This document shows positions 9,376 through 16,747 of a DNA stretch of 36,265 nt, piece after piece. Made by a program: the position numbers and the translations under genes. A model generated the notes under the pieces. The model was not told where the DNA came from. It worked only from the letters and a program-made list of their open reading frames with translations, and did no database searches. The DNA comes from Lentisphaerota bacterium (GTDB lineage: Bacteria > Verrucomicrobiota > Lentisphaeria > Victivallales > Victivallaceae): NCBI GenBank assembly GCA_015061615.1, contig SUWE01000026.1:1-36265 (forward strand). Direction: 5' to 3'. The first letter of the stretch is position 1. Each line of letters begins with the position of its first letter.

Positions 9376-9403
9376 TTGCAAATTTGATAAAATGGGCTAT
9401 ATT
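9376..9403 (+). promoter_or_regulatory. Promoter of rpmF-plsX
   Basis: TTGCAA (9376-9381) is followed after 16 bp by TATATT (9398-9403), with TATTAT two bases further as an alternative -10 (18-bp spacer). Transcription would begin about 60 nt before rpmF. Confidence 0.65.
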
Positions 9404-9469
9404 ATACAGATTGAAAAAGGTTTTTGTCAAAAATGGATTAATTGTCTGAAAATATAAAGGAGTTGAAAA

Positions 9470-9649
9470 ATGGCAGTTCCGAAAAGAAAAACTTCCCGCA
9501 TGCAGCGCCGTCAGCGCAAAGCCGCCAACCGTTATGAAGGCGTTGCCGCCACCTATTGTGTGAGCTGCGGCGCCCCGGTCATGCCGCACCGCGTCTGTGC
9601 CAGCTGCGGACAGTATGACGGCAAACAGGTCATCACTGTTGAAGCGTAA
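9470..9649 (+). CDS. rpmF: Ribosomal protein bL32
   Basis: This 59-residue protein begins MAVPKRKTSRMQRRQR, the standard L32 start, and has a zinc ribbon of two CxxC pairs (Cys30, Cys33, Cys43, Cys46). L32 is part of the large ribosomal subunit near the exit tunnel and peptidyl transferase region. AAAGGAG (9456-9462) lies 7 nt before the ATG. The gene is followed after 40 bp by plsX, the usual rpmF-plsX pairing that links ribosome and phospholipid synthesis. Confidence 0.97.
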   Translation: MAVPKRKTSRMQRRQRKAANRYEGVAATYCVSCGAPVMPHRVCASCGQYDGKQVITVEA

Positions 9650-9689
9650 GCAGTCGTTTTGACTGCGACAGTACCCGGACACGAAAATA

Positions 9690-10712
9690 ATGAGAATCGG
9701 CGTAGATGCAATGGGCGGGGACTTTGCCCCCGGAGTCGTCGTTGAAGGCGTAGCCCAGGCGCTTGTTGATTTCCCCGATGTGGATATAGTCCTCGTCGGT
9801 CATCGTGACCGGGTTGCTTTTTATCTGGAAAAATACGGTATTGCCGGACATCCGCATTTGGAACTTGTTCATGCTCCGAGTGTGTGTGAAATGTCCGAAC
9901 CTTCTGCGGTATCGTTGCGTGCCAAGCGTGATTCTTCGATAACTGCGCTTGCAAAAATGCTGAAAGCCAAAGAGATCGATGCAATGGCAACACCCGGACA
10001 TACCGGGGCGACTGTTGCGGCAACGACTGTTCTGGCAAGAACGCTCCCCGGTGTGGATCGTCCCGCGCTGGGGGCAAGTATGCCTGCTCAGGAAGACCGT
10101 TTTCTGCTTATGGATGCCGGAGCCAATCCTGACTGCGGTGTTCATAATATGGTGCAGTTTGCACTTATGGGCGAAGTTTACGCCCGCTACCTTTATCACA
10201 AAGAACGTCCCCGGGTCGGTCTGCTCAGTGTCGGCGGTGAGGATATCAAGGGTTGTGACCTTACCAAAGAGACATTCAAACGTCTGGAACAGCTGCCGAT
10301 AAATTTTGTCGGCAATGTAGAAGCAAATACCGCTTTTGAAGGTGTTTGCGACGTGCTTGTCAGTGACGGTTTTGCCGGAAACGTTATGCTCAAAGCTGCC
10401 GAAGGTCTTGCCCGTGCCACCGGCTACTGGCTCAAACAGGCGCTCAAACGTAATGCTGCCCGCGTTGTCGGAGCGGTTTTGGCGAAAAGTGCTTTTGATG
10501 AACTTAAAGCGCATGGCTCATCTGATATTATCGGCGGTGCGCCGCTTTTGGGAATCAATGGTATATGTATCATCGGTCACGGCGGATCCAGTCCGGTGGC
10601 GGTGCGTAATGCGATCCGCGTTTCCGCAGAATGTGTTCAGTTTGAATTGAATCAGCGTATTGTCGAAGCTATTGAAGAAGCCGGAGACCTTGCCCGTCCG
10701 GCGAAGGCGTAA
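9690..10712 (+). CDS. plsX: Phosphate acyltransferase PlsX
   Basis: The 340-residue protein starts MRIGVDAMGGDFAP and keeps SLRAKRDSS, the TPGHTGA loop, the GALGASMP-like core and the DGFAGNVMLK motif of PlsX. PlsX makes acyl-phosphate from acyl-ACP, the substrate for PlsY in phosphatidic acid synthesis, as a peripheral protein at the inner membrane. It follows rpmF as in many bacteria, but the usual next gene, fabH, is replaced by a membrane glycosyltransferase-like gene 2 bp downstream. Confidence 0.96.
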   Translation: MRIGVDAMGGDFAPGVVVEGVAQALVDFPDVDIVLVGHRDRVAFYLEKYGIAGHPHLELVHAPSVCEMSEPSAVSLRAKRDSSITALAKMLKAKEIDAMATPGHTGATVAATTVLARTLPGVDRPALGASMPAQEDRFLLMDAGANPDCGVHNMVQFALMGEVYARYLYHKERPRVGLLSVGGEDIKGCDLTKETFKRLEQLPINFVGNVEANTAFEGVCDVLVSDGFAGNVMLKAAEGLARATGYWLKQALKRNAARVVGAVLAKSAFDELKAHGSSDIIGGAPLLGINGICIIGHGGSSPVAVRNAIRVSAECVQFELNQRIVEAIEEAGDLARPAKA

Positions 10713-10714
10713 AA

Positions 10715-12265
10715 GTGACCTGTTCTGCTGTAAATAAAAAATCTGTTTTCAATCAGTTGTTTATCCGTGAGAGTGTTGTATTTGCTCTTACGGTTATTTT
10801 TTTCGGTTATTTTGCATTTCTCGGTTTTGATTTGCATCATGACGGAGTGATGCTTTTTCCTGCGGTGCGTGTTGCTGAAGGCGGAGTTGTTTTCCGTGAT
10901 GCTTTCTGTCAGTACGGTTTGCTTGTTCCGCTGTTGCAGGGAGTTGCGGTCGCGCTTTTCGGTGCCGAAATGATCGTTATCCGTCTGCTGACGGTTTTAT
11001 TTTACGGCGGCAGTGCGGTTTTGCTCGATTTGCTCTGGAAACGTTTTCTTCCTCCGAAACTTTCAGTTTTTGTTCCGGTGATGTTTCTTGTTTATGCTCC
11101 CTGCATCATGGTGACATTTCACAGCTGGAGCAGTGTTTACGCTCTTTTCTTTATGCTGCTGTACGCCCTTTTTATGGTGCGTTATTGGGAACGTGATCCA
11201 TCTTCCCGCCGGGAGTTGTTTTTTGCCGGAGTTTCCGCCGGTCTTGTCTGGAGCTGCCGCGCTCCCTGCGGAGCGGTCACCGTTTTTGCCGCGATTCTGA
11301 TTTTGCTCGGCTTGAACTGGTTCTGTGGCAAAGATAAGAAAATGATTTTGCTTGAAAGCAGTTATTTTTTTGCCGGAGCGGCGGCGGTTGCACTGCTTGC
11401 TTTGGGTTATATCTTTATTTCCGGAGCATGGAGTGATTTTGTCTTGCAGAACTTCAACTATGTCGCAGATTTTGCTTACGGCAGAGGTTCACGCGGCAGC
11501 TGGCAGTATTTCTGTGACAGCATGTTTCCGTTTTATCAGGAAGATCTTGCTTATTTTAACTCGATGTTTGCGGTAATGCCGCTTGCCGCAATGATTTTGC
11601 TTTACATGAAAGTCCGGAGCGGTATCCTTGATGGCAAAGAGGAAATGCGCCGCTTTATGTCGCTTGCCGCATTGCTGATACTCGGACTGGGCAGCTGGCA
11701 TCAGTATTATCCGGTTCCGTGTGTCCGTCACCTTTTCTGGGGCGGCGCTCCGCTTTTCGGGGCATATCTTCTGGCGTTGAGTGAGCTTTGGAAAAAGAGA
11801 ACATTTTTCCGTGTTTCCACCTGTGTTATTCTGATTTTTATCGCGTTGATAACACTTGTGCCGCGCGGCATCGGTATTTCCATGCGTCTGGATCTGCATA
11901 AAAGACCGACTGCTGACGTTCCGTCGATACGTTATTTGCGTTTGACAAGGCACGAGGAACAGCTTGTTCAAATGCTTAAGAATTGGGAAGAACAGGGACG
12001 GCGCGCCGGGCTTGCAAAGTTTGTGAATTGGACGGAGGATTCTCTTATCACTCTGATGCTCAAGCCATCCGGATTCCGCGACCGCCAGTTTTACCGTATA
12101 AGCAATTCCCCGTACCGTGATTATGATAATAAAATCGTGAAACACATTACCGAAAATCCTTCGATGGTGCTTCTTGATCACGATACCTTTGTGCCGGGGT
12201 TTGTGAAATATGCCGATTTTGAATATGTCGGCAAACCCTATTACCTTTTTGTCCCTTCCAAATAG
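10715..12265 (+). CDS. GT-C type polytopic glycosyltransferase-like protein
   Basis: The 516-residue protein has about eleven membrane segments and a soluble C-terminal domain of some 120 residues. The first loop contains FDLHHDGVMLFPAVRV and then FRDAFCQYGLL, an arrangement seen in GT-C enzymes that use polyprenyl-phosphate sugars, with the acidic Asp-Gly in the expected catalytic loop. The sugar and acceptor are unknown. It starts at GTG 10715, two bases after the plsX stop, with a weak GAAGG site, so it probably depends on read-through from plsX. The first base of the palindromic repeat is the last base of its stop codon. Confidence 0.7.
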   Translation: MTCSAVNKKSVFNQLFIRESVVFALTVIFFGYFAFLGFDLHHDGVMLFPAVRVAEGGVVFRDAFCQYGLLVPLLQGVAVALFGAEMIVIRLLTVLFYGGSAVLLDLLWKRFLPPKLSVFVPVMFLVYAPCIMVTFHSWSSVYALFFMLLYALFMVRYWERDPSSRRELFFAGVSAGLVWSCRAPCGAVTVFAAILILLGLNWFCGKDKKMILLESSYFFAGAAAVALLALGYIFISGAWSDFVLQNFNYVADFAYGRGSRGSWQYFCDSMFPFYQEDLAYFNSMFAVMPLAAMILLYMKVRSGILDGKEEMRRFMSLAALLILGLGSWHQYYPVPCVRHLFWGGAPLFGAYLLALSELWKKRTFFRVSTCVILIFIALITLVPRGIGISMRLDLHKRPTADVPSIRYLRLTRHEEQLVQMLKNWEEQGRRAGLAKFVNWTEDSLITLMLKPSGFRDRQFYRISNSPYRDYDNKIVKHITENPSMVLLDHDTFVPGFVKYADFEYVGKPYYLFVPSK

Positions 12266-12463
12266 AGGCAATTTCAAAACTCCTCAAAAATTCTTAAAAT
12301 TCATCGCTGCGATCTTAAAGCGGGGCGTTTTCGGTGGTTATTTATTCAATAGCCACGCCTTGTCTCGCCATAGCCCGAATGGCGACGGCGGATCAAACAC
12401 CAGCTTTAATCTCATCAACGCTGATTTTTTAATCTCTTTTTGAATTACTTTTGAAATTGGCTC
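12265..12463 (+). repeat. Palindromic interspersed repeat, copy 1
   Basis: This 199-bp element starts GAGGCAATTTCAAAA and ends with the inverted match TTTTGAAATTGGCTC. It has a central stem at 12334-12356 (GTGGTTATT, 5-nt loop, AATAGCCAC). It also carries an extra hairpin, TCGCCAT (12365-12371) pairing with ATGGCGA (12379-12385), that copies 2 and 3 lack. It fills most of the 344-bp gap after the GT-C gene. It has no coding capacity that I believe and no transposase. It resembles a non-autonomous (MITE- or ERIC-like) element. Confidence 0.85.
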
Positions 12464-12512
12464 AAATAATCATTTTTTCTGTTTTCTGACCGCTGTTTTC
12501 TGTAAAAAAAAG

Positions 12513-12542
12513 CCGGATTCCTGAAAAAAGTTGCAAATCCGG
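12513..12542. terminator. Terminator-like hairpin before the FTR-trx operon
   Basis: CCGGATT (12513-12519) pairs with AATCCGG (12536-12542) across a 16-nt loop. A run of eight A precedes it, which would be a T-run on the minus strand; on the plus strand only TTTG follows. Its role as a terminator for the upstream operon is uncertain. Confidence 0.4.
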
Positions 12543-12543
12543 T

Positions 12544-12572
12544 TTGAAAAAGTATGGCAATGGTGATATCTT
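12544..12572 (+). promoter_or_regulatory. Promoter of the FTR-trx-mscS-nfeD-SPFH operon
   Basis: TTGAAA (12544-12549), a 17-bp spacer and TATCTT (12567-12572) precede the first gene by about 38 bp. The -35 box overlaps the end of the hairpin stem. Confidence 0.6.
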
Positions 12573-12609
12573 TGTATTTGGAGCTGTTTAACTGTAACAG
12601 GAGAGGAAA

Positions 12610-12831
12610 ATGGAAAATCTGTTTGATCTTCCTGATAATGTCCGTCTGACGGATAATCGGGAATATGCGGAAAAATTACATGCTGTGATGAAAAGCAATG
12701 GCGGTTTCTGCCCCTGCCGTTTGCAGCATACAGAAGAAAACCGCTGTATTTGCAGTGAGTTTAAGGCTCAGATGAGTGATCCTGAGTTTGAGGGTTTTTG
12801 TCATTGTAAACTTTTTTACAAAGAGAGGTGA
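12610..12831 (+). CDS. Ferredoxin:thioredoxin reductase catalytic-chain-like protein
   Basis: This 73-residue protein has six cysteines as CPC (34-36), CIC (46-48) and CHC (64-66). The catalytic chain of ferredoxin:thioredoxin reductase has the same order, CPC, CPC, CHC, where four Cys bind a 4Fe-4S cluster and two form the active disulfide that reduces thioredoxin. The spacings differ from the plant enzyme: 9 and 15 residues between motifs instead of about 16 and 8, so this is a divergent member. The thioredoxin gene starts 3 bp downstream, which strongly supports a thioredoxin-reducing role fed by ferredoxin. A clear AGGAGAGG site precedes the ATG. No separate variable chain is seen. Confidence 0.72.
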   Translation: MENLFDLPDNVRLTDNREYAEKLHAVMKSNGGFCPCRLQHTEENRCICSEFKAQMSDPEFEGFCHCKLFYKER

Positions 12832-12834
12832 AAA

Positions 12835-13152
12835 ATGAGTGTTCTGCATTTGAACAAAGAGTCTTTTGATAAATTGACGGCGCAGACTGAAAAAGCTGTG
12901 CTTGTCGATTTCTGGGCGACATGGTGCGGCCCCTGCCAGAGTTTGACTCCGGAACTTGAGGCGCTTTCTGAAGAGTATCCTGAGCTGATAGTAGGCAAGG
13001 TCAATGTGGAAGAGCCGGAAAATATCCAGCTTGCCGCGTCGATGGGTGTCAACACCATTCCGGCAATGTTTTTCTATCGCAATGGAAAATTGGAAAAACA
13101 GCTTGTCGGTTATATGCCCAAAAGAGAATTGATCAAAAAACTCGGATTGTAA
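12835..13152 (+). CDS. trxA: Thioredoxin
   Basis: A single thioredoxin domain of 105 residues with the active site WCGPC (Cys31, Cys34) and the cis-proline Pro76 in NTIPA. It has no signal peptide, so it acts in the cytoplasm as a protein disulfide reductant. AGAGAGG lies just before the ATG, and the gene follows the reductase-like gene by 3 bp. The pair may form a complete ferredoxin-driven reduction chain without NADPH thioredoxin reductase; whether trxB exists elsewhere cannot be seen. Confidence 0.95.
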   Translation: MSVLHLNKESFDKLTAQTEKAVLVDFWATWCGPCQSLTPELEALSEEYPELIVGKVNVEEPENIQLAASMGVNTIPAMFFYRNGKLEKQLVGYMPKRELIKKLGL

Positions 13153-13173
13153 TAATAACAAGTGGGGGATGTC

Positions 13174-14049
13174 ATGAGTGCATGTGAAGAAGGTATTATC
13201 GCCGGAAATTCAGGATTTTTTCAGAGTCTCTGGGAAAATTATCAGGATGAAATCATTTCCGCCGGAACCAGTCTGCTCTGGGCGGTGCTGGTCGCTTTGC
13301 TCGGTTTTGTTCTTTGCCGTATTCTGAAACGGCTGATTTTCAAGGCGGCGGAAAAGATAAGCAATGCCGATAACTCTGTTGCCAGGATTTTTTATTCGAT
13401 CGTTAAAGTTTTTGTATGGGTGCTTGCTGTTCTGATCATCCTTGAACTTTTCGGAGTCAATACTGCAAGTGTGCTTACCGTACTCGGTGCCGCAGGATTG
13501 GCTGTTGCTCTGGCAATGAAAGATTCTCTGAGCAATATCGCCGCCGGTTTGATGCTGCTTATTCTCCGTCCGTACAAGACCGGGGATTATGTCGATTGCG
13601 GCAGTGTCAGCGGTACGATAAAAGAGATGGGATTGTTCACTACGGAACTGATTACCATTGACGGAATGTATATTCTTATTCCGAACAGTGCGATTTTCGG
13701 CAGTCCGGTAAAGAACTATTCCCGCAATCCGCTGCGCCGTGCAGATATCACTTTCGGTATAGCGTATGGCGATTCTCTGGAATTGGCGATCGGGGTGATG
13801 AAAAAACTTATGGATGAGCATTCTGGTATCCTCAAAGATCCAGCTCCAGAAGTTCTGGTTGCTGAACTTGCTGACAATTCAGTCAACCTCACTTTGCGTT
13901 TCTGGACAGCGAATGAATGTTACTGGGATGTTTACTGGGATGTCAAAGCGCAGTTGAAACCAGCTGTCGAGGCGGCAGGTTTGAATATTCCTTTCCCGCA
14001 GAGAGTTATTACTCTTGCCACTCCGGTTGCCGGCTTGAACAGCAAGTAA
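13174..14049 (+). CDS. mscS: Small-conductance mechanosensitive channel, MscS family
   Basis: The 291-residue protein has three N-terminal membrane segments, the pore helix region GAAGLAVALAMKDSLSNIAAG with the Gly/Ala pattern of MscS TM3, then the beta domain with RPYKTGDYVDCG and the C-terminal alpha/beta domain. MscS channels open under membrane tension and release solutes on osmotic downshock. ATG 13174 is preferred to GTG 13162, because the purine-rich GGGGGA just upstream is at the right distance and would itself be coding with the GTG start. It is the third gene of the operon. Confidence 0.93.
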   Translation: MSACEEGIIAGNSGFFQSLWENYQDEIISAGTSLLWAVLVALLGFVLCRILKRLIFKAAEKISNADNSVARIFYSIVKVFVWVLAVLIILELFGVNTASVLTVLGAAGLAVALAMKDSLSNIAAGLMLLILRPYKTGDYVDCGSVSGTIKEMGLFTTELITIDGMYILIPNSAIFGSPVKNYSRNPLRRADITFGIAYGDSLELAIGVMKKLMDEHSGILKDPAPEVLVAELADNSVNLTLRFWTANECYWDVYWDVKAQLKPAVEAAGLNIPFPQRVITLATPVAGLNSK

Positions 14050-14068
14050 AAGAAAAAGGAAAGATACT

Positions 14069-14506
14069 TTGGAACTTTACTGGATTTGGCTGGCGGCAGG
14101 CGTCCTTATGATTCTGCTGGAATTGGTGATGCCGGGATTCGTGATCTGTTTTTTCGGGATCTCGGCATTGATTGCGGGTATCGCCGATTTTCTCTTTCCG
14201 TCATTCCCGCTGGTCGGGCAGCTGCTGCTTTTTGCGCTCGGAGGAGCCGCTCTGGCTTTGAGCTGCCGTAAACTTGCTCCGGGGATATTTTCCGGTAAAG
14301 AGACCCGGCAGACTGAAGATATCGACGGCGATGATATTCTCGGAACTGTCTGTGTCTGCCGGGAGGATATCAACGGAGCTGTCGCCGGCAAAGTCGAATT
14401 CCGCGGTTCCCTCTGGAGTGCTGTTGCTGACGGGGAAATCTCTGCCGGAGAGTATTGTATTGTAGAAGAACGTAACAATCTTACGTTGAAAGTCCGTAGA
14501 AAATAA
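14069..14506 (+). CDS. NfeD-like membrane protein
   Basis: The 145-residue protein has three closely spaced membrane segments (about residues 3-70) and a C-terminal OB-fold-like domain of about 65 residues with the pattern GTVCVCREDINGAVAGKVEF, G-SLW-A, as in short NfeD proteins (YbbJ type). NfeD proteins pair with SPFH proteins, and the next gene is one. Translation appears to begin at TTG 14069, preceded by AAAGGAAAG; no ATG is available before the first membrane segment. A role in membrane microdomain organisation or quality control is inferred from the family. Confidence 0.8.
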   Translation: MELYWIWLAAGVLMILLELVMPGFVICFFGISALIAGIADFLFPSFPLVGQLLLFALGGAALALSCRKLAPGIFSGKETRQTEDIDGDDILGTVCVCREDINGAVAGKVEFRGSLWSAVADGEISAGEYCIVEERNNLTLKVRRK

Positions 14507-14526
14507 TGTAAAAAGGAGTGTGGATC

Positions 14527-15441
14527 ATGCCGGGATTATTTGTTACGATCATTGTTGTCGTTGCTGTTATTATCACTATTTTCAAAACCATGCGCATCGT
14601 GCCGCAGAAACAGGCATGGATCGTGGAACGTCTGGGTAAATACCATTCAACTTTGAGTGCGGGAATGCACATACTTGTTCCTTTTATTGACAAAGTGGCA
14701 TATCGCCGGGATTTGAAGGAGTGTGCAATAGATGTTCCTCCGCAGCAGTGTGTTACAAGAGACAATATCATCGTTGAAGTTGACGGTTTACTCTATTTGC
14801 AGGTCGTGGACCCGATCAAAGCATCCTACGGTATTGCGGATTATCTTTTTGCCTGTACCCAGCTGGCGCAGACAACATTGCGTTCAGAGGTCGGCAAACT
14901 GGAACTTGACCGTACCTTTGAAGAACGGGCAACGATCAACAGTGCGATCTGTACCGAAGTTGACAAAGCCTCCGATCCCTGGGGGGTAAAGGTCACCCGT
15001 TACGAGATAAAGACCATCAAACCGCCCATGTCCGTGCTTGATGCAATGGAAAAACAGATGCGGGCAGAGCGCGAAAAGCGTGCGCAGATCGCGGAGTCTG
15101 AAGGTGAACGGCAGGCGAAAATCAACCGCGCCGACGGTGAAAAATGCGAAGCGATCGCCCATTCTGAAGGTGAAAAGCAAAAGCGTATCAACGAAGCTCA
15201 GGGTAAAGCCGAAGAGATCCGTCTGGTCGCTGAAGCCACTGCAAACGGAATTGCCACTATCGCCGCCGCGATCCGTAATGAAGGCGGCAGTGAAGCGGTC
15301 AATCTCCGTCTTGCAGAGCAGTATATCAATGAGTTCGGCAAACTTGCAAAAGAGGGCAACACCATGATCATTCCTTCTGATCTTGCCAATGTTTCCGGAT
15401 TCATCAAAGCAGCCGCCAAGGTGCTTGAGACCGGTAAATGA
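14527..15441 (+). CDS. SPFH/Band 7 (stomatin-like) membrane protein
   Basis: The 304-residue protein has an N-terminal membrane anchor (about 4-20), the SPFH domain beginning RIVPQKQAWIVERLGKY, and a long charged helix with repeated AESEGERQAK and HSEGEKQKR motifs typical of the QmcA/stomatin/paraslipin group. Such proteins oligomerise into cages or scaffolds around membrane proteases and transporters. It is paired with NfeD as in ybbK-ybbJ. ATG 14527 is chosen because AAAGGAG (14512-14518) ends 8 nt before it; GTG 14518 overlaps that site. It is the last gene of the operon and is followed after 44 bp by repeat copy 2. Confidence 0.93.
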   Translation: MPGLFVTIIVVVAVIITIFKTMRIVPQKQAWIVERLGKYHSTLSAGMHILVPFIDKVAYRRDLKECAIDVPPQQCVTRDNIIVEVDGLLYLQVVDPIKASYGIADYLFACTQLAQTTLRSEVGKLELDRTFEERATINSAICTEVDKASDPWGVKVTRYEIKTIKPPMSVLDAMEKQMRAEREKRAQIAESEGERQAKINRADGEKCEAIAHSEGEKQKRINEAQGKAEEIRLVAEATANGIATIAAAIRNEGGSEAVNLRLAEQYINEFGKLAKEGNTMIIPSDLANVSGFIKAAAKVLETGK

Positions 15442-15485
15442 TATCGTCGTTGATGAATGAACGGCTTTTGATGAATTTTTCTCTC

Positions 15486-15651
15486 GAGGCAATTTCAAAA
15501 GTTCTCAAAAAATCTTGAAAATTCCCGTTGCGATCTGAAACCGGGGCGTTTTCGGGCGTTACCGCTTTGGGTAGCGCCCTCAAACTACCAGCTTTCATCT
15601 CCTTAACGGTCTCTTTTCAATCTTTTTTTGATTGACTTTTGCAATTACCTC
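15486..15651 (+). repeat. Palindromic interspersed repeat, copy 2
   Basis: The simplest copy, 166 bp. GAGGCAATTTCAAAAG at the left is mirrored by CTTTTGCAATTACCTC at the right, and similarity between the arms can be followed inwards for about 70 bases. The centre is a stem GGCGTTACC (15555-15563), 6-nt loop, GGTAGCGCC (15570-15578). Relative to copies 1 and 3, four of the nine stem pairs are changed on both sides. It lies in the 560-bp gap after the SPFH gene; the rest of that gap holds the rpsP promoter and leader. Confidence 0.85.
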
Positions 15652-15771
15652 TCTCATAAAAGCCGTTTTTTCTGTAAATGCAGATTTTTTTGCAAATTGT
15701 GAATTTTTATGGAATTTTTTGCAAAATCTTTTGAAAATAGAGAAAAAAGCGTGTTTCCCGGCAGAAAAAAT

Positions 15772-15800
15772 TTGCATAATCATCATTTGACAAGTATATT
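15772..15800 (+). promoter_or_regulatory. Promoter of the rpsP operon
   Basis: TTGCAT (15772-15777), a 17-bp spacer and TATATT (15795-15800). A TTGACA only 3 bp before the -10 is too close to serve as the -35. Transcription should begin near 15807. Confidence 0.7.
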
Positions 15801-15806
15801 ATAAGA

Positions 15807-16001
15807 CTTTTACAGATGCGAAGGCATGGATCTATGGCCGCAATCCTCTGGGCCTGTCGGTTCGTCACCTTGTGCAAAACTGATGGAAGCGGTGTATCTG
15901 ACCGTTTTCTGTAACGTAGCTGTGCAGTTTTGAAAGCAAGTGTGAACAGTTGAAGTATAAACGTGAAGAAACGAATTAAAAAGAGGTAATCAAGAGTTCT
16001 T
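15807..16001 (+). promoter_or_regulatory. Long structured rpsP leader with a possible 35-codon upstream ORF
   Basis: About 195 nt separate the inferred transcription start from rpsP. The leader has an 8-bp perfect inverted repeat, CAAAACTG (15875-15882) with CAGTTTTG (15925-15932), enclosing CGGT/ACCG, and a GGCC/GGCC hairpin further upstream. An open frame of 35 codons runs from ATG 15826 to TGA 15933, but its ribosome binding site (GAAGG) is only one base from the ATG. It may be a regulatory leader for ribosomal protein synthesis. I do not recognise it as SRP RNA or another known class. Confidence 0.45.
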
Positions 16002-16391
16002 ATGGTAAGAATCAGATTGAAACGTACCGGAACCCGCAATGCGGTCTGTTTCCGGGTTGTTGTCATGGATCAGCGTTCCAGCCGTGATGGTAAAGCGATC
16101 GAAGAGTTGGGTTTCTACAATCCCCGTACCAAAGAAGAAAAAGTCAATGTCGCCCGTGCCGATTACTGGATGGGTGTCGGTGCTGAAGTTTCCGATACCG
16201 CCAAAGATATTATCGAGCGCGCCCGTGGCGGTGTTGTTCTGAAAGATCGCGTCCGTCCTGCCAATATCTCCAAAAAAGCCAAAGCCAAGGCTGCTGCCGA
16301 AGCTGAAGCCAAAGCCGCCGCCGAGGCCGAAGCCAAAGCTGCTGCTGAAGCTGCCGCTGCCGAAGCCGCTGAAGCTCCTGCTGAGGCATAA
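16002..16391 (+). CDS. rpsP: Ribosomal protein bS16 with Ala/Lys/Glu-rich tail
   Basis: The first 85 residues match S16: MVRIRLKRTGTRNAVCFRVV, then the LGFYNPRT motif and a DYWMGVGAEVSDT segment. S16 binds 16S rRNA and is needed for 30S assembly. The protein is 129 residues long, against about 80-90 for most S16. The extra C-terminus is a repeat of KAAAEAEA-type units ending APAEA, which should form a charged helix. AAGAGG lies about 15 nt before the ATG. It is the first gene of the operon with KH, trmD, rplS and rnhB. Confidence 0.96.
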   Translation: MVRIRLKRTGTRNAVCFRVVVMDQRSSRDGKAIEELGFYNPRTKEEKVNVARADYWMGVGAEVSDTAKDIIERARGGVVLKDRVRPANISKKAKAKAAAEAEAKAAAEAEAKAAAEAAAAEAAEAPAEA

Positions 16392-16405
16392 TTAGGGTAC
16401 TCCCG

Positions 16406-16723
16406 ATGTTTAAGAAATTGTTCGGCTTCCTTTTCGGCGGTTCAAAAAAGACCGCTCCTGCATCAGGCGGTGCATCCGGCTCTTTGCAGGATTTGGAGTC
16501 TTTTGTCGACTATGTGGTGAAATCCCTTGTCGATAATCCTGATGCCGTTGAGCTTTCAACTGTTGAAACCAGTGAAGGCGCGACCATCAAGATCCGCTGC
16601 AGCAAGGAAGATATCGGAAAAATTGTCGGTAAACGCGGCAAGACCATCATGGCTATCCGTTCACTCGTGAGCGGTGCGGCGGGCAGACAGCGCAAGCGTG
16701 TCTCCGTCGATGTGATGGATTGA
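16406..16723 (+). CDS. khpA: KH-domain RNA-binding protein, KhpA-like
   Basis: A 105-residue protein with a single KH domain at about 28-105. The GxxG loop is GKRG (75-78) within IGKIVGKRGKTIMAIRSLV, and the C-terminus ends in the KhpA-type RVSVDV. A 25-residue N-terminal extension, starting FKKLFGFLFGG and then Ala/Gly/Ser-rich, is absent from typical KhpA of about 76 residues. The first ten residues are hydrophobic and could touch the membrane. The rpsP-khpA order is widely conserved; KhpA proteins bind RNA and often pair with KhpB/Jag. rimM, which often follows, is absent. Confidence 0.88.
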   Translation: MFKKLFGFLFGGSKKTAPASGGASGSLQDLESFVDYVVKSLVDNPDAVELSTVETSEGATIKIRCSKEDIGKIVGKRGKTIMAIRSLVSGAAGRQRKRVSVDVMD

Positions 16724-16747
16724 GCGTTCTTTTGAAAGCGGTCATCC

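Noticed and set aside
12210-12443. Small plus-strand ORF across repeat copy 1
   Set aside because: It overlaps the end of the GT-C gene and runs through the palindromic repeat; it is not kept in copies 2 or 3.
15807-16001. SRP (4.5S) RNA or 6S RNA in the rpsP leader
   Set aside because: The GGAAG stretch looked suggestive because ffh-type genes often stand near rpsP, but the conserved GGTCAGGTCCGGAAGG core and the paired loop are missing.
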